Positions 32,148 to 44,095 are shown, counted from the first letter of the stretch. The stretch: DNA of 64,000 bases from Carposina sasakii (GCA_014607495.2 CP053148.1:11780001-11844000); one strand, 5' to 3'. Numbers and translations are program-made. Notes: generated from the sequence alone by a model not told the origin.

Positions 32148-34352
32148 CAATTAATGGAGTACTTTGAGGAAATAGAACCTCAAGTGCCCGAATAATACAT
32201 AGCTGTACGACGTCGGTCGGCTCTCATTCGCTTAGGTGGGCGCCTCCGGCTCGTACATGTACTCAGTCGCGAAAGAATCGACCTCTTGGGCGCGAATAAC
32301 TAGAATACCCCCCATTTTAGGACCCGGTTGGCGCAGCTACTCGTTTGGACGGTCCTAACATCGAGGTGTCTAGTGTTTCTTGGAGCGGACAATTTGGTAT
32401 TGCTATGTCGGTTTAAGCTGGAAGGCTAGATGGTTATCTCTCGTGTGAGATTATATAAATTAAGCGGTAAATTTGTAGCCTATCACCTTAATTCCCTTTC
32501 GTCCCACGGTTATTCTTAGCGCCATTATAGACGGTGACAGTGTTTAAAAACAATGAAACTATGTTTGTGTTGTAAGAGGCGAATGTGTCGAGCTTATCGT
32601 GTTACTTATGGACAAACATTGGTCGTATGTCTTATAATAATTATACTGAAATTTTAAAAAGTGGTTGTTCCAGATTGTCCGATTTAAAATGTGTGAATTA
32701 TTTTTTTCTGTAGTGAATAATGAACGTTATTCAACACAAAAACAACAAAAAATTATGTTAGACATATAGAAGAATATAATAATATATATTGATGTAAAAT
32801 AGTATAAAATAATGTTAACTTAATCTAGGTCAATATGCGATTTCATTATATGAATGCTGGTTAAGTTTGTTTGTCTATTTACTTTACCTATACTGTAGCT
32901 GTTTTCATTGTATAACACAGAGCTAATAACATTATGTTCACATGTTACTCTTCGCTATTAATCGCCACACTAAACAGTTTTACTATGTGTTGTTGTATAT
33001 TTATAAATTATTTTATGTACGTATATGAATATTATTGTGTACATTATAATTGTGCTTTACTTTGATATTGGTTAAGGCTTACTACTACGTTACTAGTTTG
33101 TCACTAATGATTAAATATGCAAGGTCATCTTCATCGGAATATCGACTGTCAGTCAGTTTATACTACACATAACATATAAGTAAGTGTTTGCCAATGTTCT
33201 GGAGTGATATGGAATGCTTTACGTATGGAATATGTAGAGGGATTAGTTCAAGTTGCAGGAATATTCACTTTTTTGAGATAATTAATGTTATGTACCCATT
33301 TGATGTGTATTGCAGTACGTATAATGTAATCATGTTCGTAAACCTTAGGCGACAGGTGGCGCCACTTCGAATCTTTACTGTACTTTAAAAAAATATTTCA
33401 ATTCTCATCTTGGTATATATGCTTATGTAAGCGATCCTGTATGTAATTTCACTTTCGGCGTCACCCTAAAGGTATTGTTAAATGTGGTAATTTTATAGTT
33501 TTATCATGTCTCTAAATAGAAAAAAGTAGTTCAGATGTTTGAGCCATTTTACAGTAGTCAGATGTAAGATAATCTTAGCTTGTGGACGACATAGTTATTC
33601 ACAAGTGTTTTTAATATAGATTAATAGGATTAAAATAATTCATGTAGATAGTTATTATATTAAATTTAATGTCTATTATAATAGCGTTGTTCTCTGCTCT
33701 TATTTTCAATGATTGAAGGACCTTGTTTTTGTGAGAACATAGGTATCCGATATCACATTCAATATACATTTACCTCAAATATATTTATTAATGTAACTTT
33801 TAAATGGAACAGAGGAAGCCAAGTAACCTATCGTTCTATTCTATTCTGCTCTGGCGACATAATATAGTATTACTATGAACAAAATCTATTCTATTATTAG
33901 TTATTATGCTTTTTCGTTGGCATTCTATCATTATAAGTTTATAGTCCCATTTTATTGTTTACTTATAGTCAATTTTATATAATGGTGTTATTCAAAAAGT
34001 TTAAAACCACGTGCTCTGGTGTTTTAAGCTGTTTTTTTTTAAATACTTTTTGAATATTCGAGTATACTGATTTTACATCGCAATTTTTACTGTTGAATGG
34101 ATTTAGTTTCATTAGGGGTTGTGCATTCACTGTTCATAATTCATTATAAAGTTAGGTAATATCTTGGCTGAGAGGTAGTCAAGACATTAACTAATTGCAT
34201 AGTATACCTAATTATAGGCGAATCATTAATGTCAGATATTTATCAGTCTCGGTGTAATTTTAATAGATGTTTTTCGATATCGGTGTCCACAAATTCACTG
34301 CGGTGTTATTTTCAAATGATTCTGAGTGTTTCATAATAATATAATAAATAAA
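32148..34352 (+). other. probable long 3'UTR of Zer1 with poly(A) signals
   Basis: About 2.2 kb without recognisable repeats, in contrast to the transposon-rich flanks. The first canonical AATAAA hexamers that I find after the stop overlap at 34343-34352. The repeat-free stretch fits a retained 3'UTR, but the transcript end is inferred. Confidence 0.5.
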
Positions 34353-34518
34353 CGAAATAGTATACATGTGTAACCTGTTGTAGTAAATCGACATATTGGT
34401 ACTTCATTGGTTAGAGCACACTTAAACCTATGCAATTAGGGTATATTCTCGGGAAATTTTAAACTTGAAAGTCTAGCTATAGTGTCGAAAACTCGTACTA
34501 AAGAGCTTTGCTTCTACA

Positions 34519-34644
34519 TTCATAGTGCGAACGGCCAAGCTGTGGAACTCCCTGTCTGAATACCTGTTCCCCATGAACTATAATATTGCGGTCTTCAAGT
34601 CGAGAGTGAACCGGTTTCTTTTAGGCAAGCGCGCTCCATCTTAG
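34519..34644 (+). pseudogene. LINE reverse-transcriptase C-terminal remnant
   Basis: Translates as FIVRTAKLWNSLSEYLFPMN then YNIAVFKSRVNRFLLGKRAPS and a stop. R-T-x-x-LWNSLP..FK..VN+ is the conserved end of many insect non-LTR reverse transcriptases. About 42 codons, 5'-truncated, not functional. Confidence 0.75.
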
Positions 34645-34940
34645 ACTGTAACGGTGCATACGTACATCAGGCGTGTTGTGGTCAGGCGTAAGCCTATTTA
34701 ATATAAAAAAACAGTACTCGTATTTCAATGTCTAGTAATACCTTCTAATTATTATTTTATATCAATTGTCAGGTTATATGTGCTACAACCAACTATCTCG
34801 TCGCTGGTGTTCTCAGTTTATTGCTAATATTTCTCTCCATCATAAGAAGCAATATTATAAGGTGGAATGAAACCGTCCGTAAGCATAATAATGCGGTGTC
34901 AAAAGGGGTGTTCTAGAGCCAGAATACATGGCGATTCATC

Positions 34941-35285
34941 TTAGATGAAAACAAAATAGCGGAAGATAGTGACTCGTCTCCAGCGCGTGGACCGCTTAAA
35001 TTAGGCCAACGTCGCCTGATTTTACTCATTTGCTCAATATCGTGTGCAGTTATCAAAATGAGCATTGTAGGCACGCATAAGTACACGCGCTCGTGTGATG
35101 TGCGGAAGAACATTGCGCCCGCTGTGTTTCGTTTTTTATAGCTTCTTTAAGTGGGGTAAAAGTTATCAAAATGCCTTCATGTGCTTCTTCATGTGTGTTT
35201 GTGCGTGTAGTTGTGTAGCATGCCTAATTTCTAGTTGACGATTTTAAGGACGTGCCCTATCTTCCGCTATTTTGTTTTCATCTAA
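34941..35285. mobile_element. MITE with perfect 29-bp TIRs
   Basis: TTAGATGAAAACAAAATAGC-GGAAGATAG at 34941-34969 is exactly mirrored at 35257-35285. 345 bp, no ORF, no other copy seen here. Identical ends suggest recent activity. TSD not clear. Confidence 0.85.
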
Positions 35286-35396
35286 GGTGTGACCTTTCCC
35301 TTTTCCTTATAACTTACATACGCACGATCACTAAAATACTTGTAAACCTTAACCTATAATACATCCTTAAACCATCTGATAAATGTTTATTTATTA

Positions 35397-37140
35397 ACCG
35401 ACTTCAAAAAGAGAGGTTATCAATTCGTCTGTATGTTTTTTTTTTATTTTTTTTAATTTTTTATGTGTGTTACCTCAGAACTCCGTCATTTATGAACCGA
35501 TTTCAATTTTTTTTTATAGTTGGTAATGGTATACTTCCAGGTTGGTCCCATATTCACCATATCAGGATCTGATGATGGGATCTTGGAGAAATCGAGGGCA
35601 ATCCTCGAATATTGTAGGCACATGTAGTCTGTTTTTATACTTTTACTGAGCGTTTTGGTCACCTACATATAAAACATAACATCTGATGATGGAATCTCTA
35701 AGGAATCTAGGGATATCCTCAAATATAAAAGGCACGAGTAGTCCGTTTTTAGATTTTTATAGAGAATTTTGGTCAGCTACACATAATATAAAGGAAACGA
35801 GGGTCTGATTATGGAGCCGCCGAAAAACAGATAGTGGAACTTTTTAGTAACAAAATCCCCCCTATGGCAGGGGGGCCTACGTCCAGTAATGGACTGCAAT
35901 AGGCTTATGAAGATGAAGATAATTGTGTTAAGTCATGAAATTATATGTTGCGTTAAGCTGTGTCCGAAGTAAGATGGTTATAGAGAAAGAGGTAGAAATG
36001 AGAATAACGAGATGACGGATAATAGGGATGAATGAAAAAAGAGTACCTACATATTGCACCGACCCCAAATGATTGGGAACAGGGCAGGAAGAAGGAGTGT
36101 AATTATATGTTGCTCAAATAAGTGTGTACATGGCTGTTGTGCTGCCAAATCTCTTATATTCCTCCGAGGCGTGGTGCATGTACCGTCGCCACATACGCAC
36201 TCTGGATCGATTCCACCTCAAGTGCCTCCGATCCATCATGAGAATCAGATGGTCCAACCGAGTGCGTAATACCGAAGTATTGCGAAGAGCCAATGTAATC
36301 TTCTTTTCTGAACTGGAGGAGGGCAAGCGGAAACGCGGCGGGCAACTCCTCAGAGACAAAAATGTTCAGAAAAGCATTGAGATGCAATATAGATCCCTGC
36401 GAAGAGCCAATGTAAGTGGCATTGAGGCCTACTTAATGCGTCGGCAGCTTCGGTGGTGCGGTCATGTGTCTCGTATGGCGGAGGAGAGATTGGCTAAGCG
36501 CATCTTCTTTTCTGAACTGGAGGAGGGCAAGCGGAAACGCGGCGGCAACTCCTCAGAGACAAAAATGTTCAGAAAAGACATATGAAGAGATGCAATATAG
36601 ATCCATCTAAATGGGAAGTTTGTCAGCACAACGACCAGAGTGGCGCAGGACGGTGATAAAGCAAGTACACGAGTTCGAGGAGCAGCGTCAAGCTGACCTT
36701 GACGCTAAACGTGATGAACTTAAGACTCGTCCTCCTGCTGCCATTATCTATAATACAATAATGGCGTGCACTAACCTGTCCTCTGTGTGCGCGGGCGTTC
36801 AGGGCGAAGATTGGCTATGTAAATGTAAGCCATCTCCGAGCGCATGAACGCCAACTTAGTAATATCTAGGAGTAGAAGTGGTCGCCATGACCGAAATTGG
36901 TCGGAGGTCATCATTATCTTCATAATCATCATATTGTCAGACGTAAAGTTTCGAAGTCTAGTCCTTTTTCTCTTTTGTCATGTGGCCTATTTTACATTAT
37001 ATAATATATATAAAAATTATATAAATCTGACAATATTATACCTCTTAAACTTCGTACACGGCTTAACGCAATATATATTTGCCCTTTAGTAAAATTTTAC
37101 TTTAGTAAGCTCGAGTTTTGGGAGGAAGTCGGTTTTTCGT
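35397..37140 (+). mobile_element. ACCGACTTC-type element carrying a LINE insertion
   Basis: Starts ACCGACTTCAAAAAGAGAGG and ends GGGAGGAAGTCGGTTTTTCG, so the ends are short inverted repeats (ACCGACTTC/GAAGTCGGT). Most of its body is the inverse of 12931-13800. Carries a GGGGGGCCTACGTCCAGTAA then TGGACTGCAATAGGCT tail (35868-35904). A LINE fragment (36116-36930) interrupts it. Confidence 0.75.
36116..36930 (+). pseudogene. 5'-truncated LINE (reverse transcriptase C-terminus, C2H2 motif)
   Basis: Encodes [60 protein letters not shown] and later RPEWRRTVIKQVHEFEEQRQ, the C-terminal part of a non-LTR reverse-transcriptase ORF. It finishes with a C2H2-like CPLCARAF...SHLRAHE. The frame is broken several times and a 101-bp internal insertion is present. 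It ends in an ATC/ATT-rich tail (CATTATCTTCATAATCATC). The matching element at 13.15 kb lacks it. Confidence 0.85.
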
Positions 37141-37248
37141 TTTAAAAAAATTATTATTATATGCTATGTTCTCTTTTCTTTTCTTCTTTATTTTCTTCTC
37201 TATTATTATTTTAATAAATAATAGTAAATCTTTGTGTTTATCCGAAAA
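37141..37248. other. short spacer
   Basis: T-rich sequence between two elements; nothing else seen. Confidence 0.4.
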
Positions 37249-37799
37249 CTCATCGCAAAATAAAAGGCCCGTTTTGACATTTGTCTTCGCGACCTAACTA
37301 GTGATGTAACCATACGACTTAATATTCGATACTCACGATGAATCGATTTAAGTTTGCATGAGTATTTTGTCTGCATGAATATGTATTGTAAAGTGCATTG
37401 GATTGAAGTTCTGATTTGAAAATATATAATTTTAGGCCAATATTTTCATCGATCATCGCAATAAAAAGTTTGTATGGATGGATTAATTTTTGTTACTCTT
37501 TCACGCAGTAACAGCTTGGCGGATCAGGCTGAAATCTATATCAGAGAAAGGTCATATTATATTCTGAAATAACATTTAGGCTACTGTTTATCCCATTAGC
37601 TAGTTTTCTATATAAATATCTTGATCGTTTTTTTTCCTTAACCGATTATTAATATTCTGTGGACAATATGAAAAAATCGTATGCACAGCACTTGGCCGAG
37701 TACCCATCAATGAAAAATGCAATTACATTCGGAACATTTCATTTTTAGAAATATTTATGGGCGTGAACTGTCAAAACGGGTCTTTTATTTTGCGATGAG
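37249..37799. mobile_element. TIR element, 31-bp ends CTCATCGCAAAATAAAAG
   Basis: CTCATCGCAAAATAAAAGGC-CCGTTTTGACA at the left is mirrored at the right with a single mismatch. The interior (about 37500-37615) resembles Helitron internal sequence (AACATTTAGGCTACTGTTTA-TCCC). No transposase ORF. Confidence 0.8.
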
Positions 37800-39494
37800 T
37801 AGAGTGTAACATTTGTAATCTGGGTGACGTTGAGCTTTTAAATCAGAATTAGTTTCTATCGTGGAAGTGAGATGTCGCTCTGCATTGATAATAGTGGCTC
37901 CTCGCTTCCATAATGGAAATAATCCTGCGTTATGGTGTTCATTAACCCTTCTATTCTGTTGTAAGCTAAGCTACAAAATCCAGTAATTAATTTTCGTCCG
38001 ATTTTTAAAGTAAAATTATATAAGTTCACCGGTTCCATAAATGTAAGGCTCTATTTTTTAAGTTATGAAATTGATTTAGAAATGTGAAACGGCCAATACA
38101 ATAATGCTCTTTAAAAGAAGGTTTTCCGCATACTAGAAATTATGCTATTTTTATTGTTTTATTATGATTATTTTAAAAAATTATAGAAAATGTTGATTTA
38201 TGAACTTAAATATGTAAAAAAAATTATGTGTCTCATGAAGAAATAACATACAATTACAATAACTAGATAGATATATGAAAAAAAAAACTGGTGAATACTT
38301 CTCAGATTTAATTCATATATTTGCGTATTGCACAATACTTGTACCTTATATATTTTTGAATTATGAGATTAAGTTTGCTGTATTGAGGCCTAAACCTAAC
38401 TAAATTAAGTTGATTTGAGAATTAAATCTTGATTTATAATATTATAATAGTCAAAAACAGCCTAAAAGTCTTCATGGCAATGTATGAGTAACTATCTAGA
38501 ACTATCTACAAATAAAATAAAATAAATTTAATTGACAGATTATAAATGTATGTATGTATGCGGATCCTGTACTCCAATACCTATTTGAAACCAAATTTAT
38601 CACTATTTCGGGATAGCTATCTACAATTGACTTCTATTTACTATCTTGTTGCTATATCAGTGTAAGTACCCTGGTCAATCAAGAGATATCCAGCCTCATG
38701 TAGCAAAAGCTTCAAGTTGGTATTTGGTGTGAGGAATCCATAATGCCTCTACAGTTATGGTGATAATGGGCTTACTCAGTGACTTAGGTTTTCATGTAGT
38801 TCCTCTTTGAACTAAAAAAATCTGAAATTTGATTTATTGGTATAGGTATTTATTCGTTATTTAAAAAAAATTATGATTACAATTTCGAAAATTTTAAATT
38901 GTACTATTGTTATTTTTCATTTTACCTGTTATTGAAAAATATTATAGTCCTGTCTATTCACAATTTGATTTAGATAATTAATGATGTCAATAAAGAAAAT
39001 GAAATTTAATATTGTTTTTGCATTGATTTATAGGCGTAGGTAATATAATGAGTTTTGTAAGGTAAGGATCAGGTACTTAATGAAAGTTAATGGCCTGCAT
39101 CTTTGTTTTTAAAAAGTTTGGGTTTATGTTTAATTAGTAGTGTCGTCAAATTATTATTTTTAAAAAGTAAATTGTATACCTTTGTTATAGGAGAGAAGCC
39201 CGAGTTTAATGGTTTATTTAACCACTCCTATTCTGTTGTTTAGGTACTATTGTTAGGCGACTCATACTGTGGTATTTGAGTACTCGCATAGTTAAATAAA
39301 TCCCATACATTAAAATGCAATGCCATGTTCATACATACATGTATTACCTATACACATATGGGGGTTATCCGGTAAAGTTTTTTGTTAGCTGTATATTTAT
39401 TTTGACATTAAAAGGAAGAAAATGTACATTGATACGTGCCTAACAAGGTGACATTCCCACGATCTTTATTAGCTCATTGTTCGGTATCTAATAA
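37800..39494. other. AT-rich spacer, nothing recognised
   Basis: No gene and no paired repeat apart from short homopolymer and AAAAT runs (about 38510-38530). Confidence 0.5.
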
Positions 39495-39715
39495 CCAGTG
39501 GTCGGAGTAGGTATATTGATTTTACATACTTGCGTCTTGATATCATAACATGGACATGCATTTTTTCCGGAATGTACCGGAGTTTCCAAAAACTAGCAGC
39601 ATAGCGTTGAGAGTATTGATACATTTTTAACTAGTTACATGTAATAATTTCGAATGTCCGGAAACCGGAGTTTCCAAAAACTAGCAGCATAGCGTTGAGA
39701 GTATTGATATTGATA
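39495..39715. mobile_element. MITE copy of CCAGTGGTCGGAGTAGG family, rearranged
   Basis: Starts CCAGTGGTCGGAGTAGGTAT and runs inverted relative to the interior of 19865-20142. An internal segment GGAGTTTCCAAAAACTAGCA then GCATAGCGTTGAGAGTATTG occurs twice (about 39579-39627 and 39667-39709). The right terminal repeat is missing. Confidence 0.7.
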
Positions 39716-39909
39716 TGATATTTTTAGGTTTACTTTAAGAGGCGAAATGTTTAGTATGTGAACCATAGAGTAAAATAATCGTACTCTTATGAAATGAACC
39801 CATATAACGGATTCGTCCATGAATAGATAGATCCCTGAGAAAAATACATGAGCAGTGCTTATGAATAATAGGTATAGAAATTTTAAGCCTTTCTGCTCCC
39901 GTATTACGT

Positions 39910-40060
39910 AACTAGCAAAAGCAATTTGATAGCAAAATTGTTGCTTGTAAAATTCGTATTACTTAACAGCAATCTACATATAAAGAACAGACATTTCAAC
40001 GCGCACATTGTACCATTTTCACTAGTGCTACTACTTTGTTTTTGCAAGATACGTAATCAG
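39910..40060. repeat. decayed copy of the CGATAGCGAAAATTGTACA MITE
   Basis: TACGTAACTAGCAAAAGCAA and ATTTGATAGCAAAATTGTTG, then GTAAAATTCGTATTAC, follow the order of 5215-5408 with many changes. Confidence 0.45.
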
Positions 40061-40430
40061 CCTATGGGAATGATAAAATAATTCAAGATTCAAACACTTG
40101 GTGCAGGTGGACTTAAGGAGAATTTATCAGAAATAAAATGCTTATAATGATAAAACATCGGATTTGAGCCGCGCGTGTCACTAAACTGCTGAACTTTATC
40201 TTTACGCGAGGTATGCGAATCTTTTGAGATAACGCTGCTTGTTCTGATTGTTCTACGATAGCGGGGCATTATTGGTGAAAATGTAAAACTAGGTAGGTAT
40301 AATAAGTTGTCACAATTACTCATAATAGAGATAGAGCCTCGTTCACCATTGCCAAGTAAGCTCCAAGAAGTTACTTCCCGAATAACAATTTACTAACCAG
40401 CAAGTAAAATCTGAAATAAGTTTAATTTAG

Positions 40431-40676
40431 GTAATCCACGAGTTGGGCTTCGAACTGGTTCCGCATGCTCCGTATTCGCCGGATCTAGCTCCGTGCGATT
40501 ATTACCTATTCCCAAATCTGAAAAGATGGCTTGGAGGGCAAAAATTTTTGACAAATGAGGACTGCATCGCTGGTGTAAACGCCTATTTTGAAGACCTCGA
40601 CAAAACGTATTTTTTGGAGGGGATAAAAAAATTGGAAACTCGCTGGAACAAGTGTTTGGCCCTCAAAGGAGACTAA
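40431..40676 (+). pseudogene. mariner transposase C-terminal fragment
   Basis: About 81 codons: HELGFELVPHAPYSPDLAPC then DYYLFPNLKRWLGGQKF and YFEDLDKTYFLEGIKKLETR-WNKCLALKGD. YSPDLAPCDYYLF carries the third Asp of the mariner DD34D catalytic triad. The first two Asp and the DNA-binding domain are missing upstream, so it is a 5'-deleted remnant. The following sequence to about 40761 (ACTTATCAAACAGCCCTCGT then A) resembles a mariner 3' terminal repeat. Confidence 0.88.
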
Positions 40677-40761
40677 TAATATGTTGAGAAATAAATGTAA
40701 ATTGTTTAAAAAAAATAAAAAAAAATTACTTTTTAAAACGACTTATCAAACAGCCCTCGTA

Positions 40762-41914
40762 GCACTAACCAGCGATACTAACAGTATACAGCAAATTTCA
40801 AATAACCGATCACGAGACATTTTTTGCATATACACTGGACAGCAAATAAACCGAGCCACCCGTCACCTTAGAACTCTAATTAGATTTTCTCAAAAAGTAT
40901 CAAACTTACAACTATCAAACTTATACCTACAGAAAGTGCATTTAATAATGAATAGAAACACATTGAGATTTACGAATTTGTTAAGCGTTTATTAAGGAGT
41001 TTTACAAAAAGGAGTTGTTTCCCAGTCTGGTTAGTTATTAGGGGCAGAGGGCCTCCACAGATCTCCGCCAAATATGTCAAAAATACCTATAGATAGGGGG
41101 TTTATCATAAGATAAACCAACAGACCCATAGATAGATGCATGATAATATGATACACGCTTGAATTACATAAGTAGCAGCGTAATTACTCCCACCCAGCTA
41201 TCTACATAGGTTTTGTATAATTAATTAGTCCGTGAATAAGCGGCGGTCATTTAGTTAATTTGCGTCCATTGATGGTATTCATAGAATATCCTCATTTAGT
41301 ACACTGACGTAATTACGTAAATGACACCACAAATAGTGACCTTGCTGTCGCCACCATTTTGCTGCTTTTGTTTACCATTTCCATACAGGGTGGTAGTTAC
41401 TTAAAATTTCATTATATCTGTATTAGTAGTACCTACTGTCATTCGATAGGCTTGGTTGGAGATATTCTGTGAGGAATTTAATTGTCCCCAGAAATCACGA
41501 TAGAAGTTATAATATACTTAACATAGATTTTTGTACTACCTATACAAATGTTTTAGAATAAGTACTAAATCCTAAGCATAGTTTCAAAGCCTTTTAGTAC
41601 AAGGGCCCTCAATACGCATGCACATAATTTAATAGCTATATAGGTAGATTCTTACATGAAATTGATGCCTAAAGCTAAGTTTCATCCCGTATATATTTTA
41701 CGCTGCTGTCAATGTAAACTATTCTGTTGTTTAGTAATTACTGTAATTAGGAAGGTTTATTCATGAAGCTCGCTCTCGTTCTGTACCTAAAGTGGTACTA
41801 TGATGTCAGCCAAGTTTTAAACAAGGCTATACTTATAGTGGCTAGGTTATGTATGACGCACTGATCTTTCCTTCCATCTAGAATTTTAAGGCGGTACCTA
41901 TAATATTTAACTTA
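40762..41914. other. spacer, nothing recognised
   Basis: No supported gene. The open frame at 40681-40995 is AT-driven (Lys/Asn/Thr rich) and overlaps the mariner 3' end. Confidence 0.5.
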
Positions 41915-42086
41915 GCCGCGTGGTGCCGGCAAAGTAGAGTTTGTACCACCCCATGCCTGCTCGTGGGTATCTTACGAGGCGATTAAGGGTTTCCAGGAGG
42001 CAAACAGCAGCGCCTCTCGTGCTGACAACATAGTCCGAAAATCACACTGCGGTCACCAACCCGCCTGTCCAGCGTGGTGACTATGG
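41915..42086 (+). mobile_element. SINE-like repeat, family S
   Basis: CCGCGTGGTGCCGGCAAAGT, AGGCGATTAAGGGTTTCC, CACACTGCGGTCACCAACCC and CCAGCGTGGTGACTATGGGC. The 3' tail is missing because it runs into the next repeat at about 42087. Confidence 0.75.
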
Positions 42087-42380
42087 GCACTATGCCCACC
42101 ACCGGGTCCTACACCCTCCACTGACTCTCGGATCTGCCGACTCATGATCACGAACACAAAACTACTACAGTCGCAACGAGAAGCCAGATCCAAGCACCTT
42201 GCATGCAAATATACATAGCCACTAATCCGAAAACTAATTAATAAAGTCGAAATACATATTATGTTTCACCAATACCCGTGACATCTTCAGGATTGAATTA
42301 AATTAAGGTGGTGGGCGTACCCTTGATGGATAATTTGAACTTTCGAATAGTAACGCCTGATACAATTAAATATTTAAAGA
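42087..42380 (-). mobile_element. GGTGGTGGGC foldback element (family G)
   Basis: GCCCACCACCGGGTCCTACA, GATCTGCCGACTCATGATCA and CGAACACAAAACTAC on the left; AAGGTGGTGGGCGTACCC, then AATAGTAACGCCTGATACAA on the right. Other copies: 48598-48786, 51718-51925, 54638-54990. Confidence 0.65.
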
Positions 42381-43798
42381 AATGCCAAAAAAAATTTTAT
42401 AACTTTGTGAACTTCACTGTCGCACATTAATATTTTACATTGTCTAAGACGCTAGATTAACTGTATAACAGACCAGTTACATGTTGTTCATTCGTTTATA
42501 TGGGTTCTATTACAGACCTCTAATGTAAAAAGCTGTTTGAATGTCCCAGGCTTGATTACTTTGGCATCAACAACTGTGAAGTCTAAACAAAGTCGTTAGG
42601 TCCCCCTAGGCAACTAGCTAGGGGACGGCCGACCTCGCCTCCACAATTGTCAATAGATAAATCTGTAACAACATCCTTCTTCAGAGTCCTTGATCTACGT
42701 CTTCTTTTATTAAATGATAGGATCTAAGCTTATACAGGTTGTGGAATATAATTTTTTTATCGGTATTTATTCTTGATGAAGGAATGGAGGCCAAGGAACG
42801 CTTTTAGACCGAGGGGCTGACCACCCATGATCAGTGATATCCAAAAAACTGCTGGGTGATGAAGTAAGACCAGGATATATTGACAATGGCGTGAAGAGGA
42901 GGACATTACTTAGCAGTGGGTGCTGAAAGCTGTATAGAAAGACAGAAATAGTATTATTTCCTCAAGCTCATTGTTTTACCTAAATTGGGATCTAGATTTT
43001 AGATAGGTACCTTCTTATAACATAATGTATTGCTAGATTAACTAAGTTACTTTCTTTGCTTATAAAAATTTTTGATGGCACTGTAAATAACATTCTGTTA
43101 TTATAAAAAACCTACCACAGATCCCGTTTGTAAAGAACTGTGAAAGGGAATCTCATCACAGTCATAATCAGAATTTGGAGATGGCACAACAATAATACCT
43201 ATGTGAACTTAAAATTTAATTATTTATGGATTTATTAGTAACATTTCACCTTTTTAATACGAACAAGCAATCCGCCATGCACCTTTTTAATGATTTTCTG
43301 TTCCTTGCCTGTATAATCTGTGTCATCATATCTTTCTATTAGAGATTATTGTCTTTGGTGATTGTATAAGCATCTTGCACACGCAAAGGCAATTTCGAGT
43401 AGAATACGGATGCATTCACATACCTATATACATACGCCACAAGACACTGATCGTGATTGGTCAAACCTTAGTCTAGTCACATCAACCTGTTTAGCACTTG
43501 ACGACAGTTGAATCCCGGTATCAATACCCGCTGATAAACTCACGTTAGTCCACCATACTCCTATATGCTGCTCTGCAAAAAAACGTATAATACTACAGCT
43601 GCTTCTCTTCCCGGGCATACTATACAAGCCAGTAGAGGGACATGAGTGTCTTAATGCTTTGTAGGCTATGGGCTGACCACCTGTCACTACTAATCGAACT
43701 TATACATCTCATCTCACAATTTGGTCATAAGTGTGGTTCTATCGGCCCTTGCCTAGCCCGTAAAGGATACAGGCGTGATTGTATGTATGTATGTCAGA
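42381..43798. other. spacer, nothing firm
   Basis: No supported gene. About 43660-43690 holds GGCTGACCACCTGTCACTAC-TAATCG, inverted near 50275-50305 (AGTAGTGACAGGTGGTC), part of another dispersed repeat. Confidence 0.45.
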
Positions 43799-43872
43799 TA
43801 GCCTATCTGAAAGATATAACATGATCTAGTTTTAAAGAAAGACAGCATCACCTCTATTTTTCAGATAGGCTA
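43799..43872. mobile_element. tiny MITE, ends TAGCCTATCTGAAA
   Basis: TAGCCTATCTGAAA and TTTCAGATAGGCTA are perfect inverted ends 74 bp apart. Similar AGATAG..CTATCTGA pieces lie near 217-300 and 29980-30000. Confidence 0.55.
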
Positions 43873-43939
43873 GGCCCTAAATATACCCATATTGGCACAA
43901 ATAGGCATTACTATGACTGTAAATGTAAATTGTTTATTT

Positions 43940-44095
43940 TGTCATTGATATCTGATAGATGCGAGGTAGACGGACGACCTGGCCAAGGTCGCGGGCGTCG
44001 GTTGGTGCTGCTTCCGACCGGTCGTAGTGGAGGTTGTTGGGGGAGGCCTATGTACAACAGTGGACTTCCCCATGACGATGATCTGTAAATTGCTA
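43940..44095 (+). mobile_element. LINE 3'-end fragment
   Basis: GGCCAAGGTCGCGGGCGTCG, TTGGTGCTGCTTCCGACCGG and GGGGGAGGCCTATGTACAAC-AGTGGAC resemble lepidopteran LINE C-terminal and tail sequence; the last motif is shared with family S. Confidence 0.55.

Noticed and set aside
40681..40995. 104-codon ORF after the mariner fragment
   Set aside because: AT-driven composition and overlap with the mariner 3' end; no domain.
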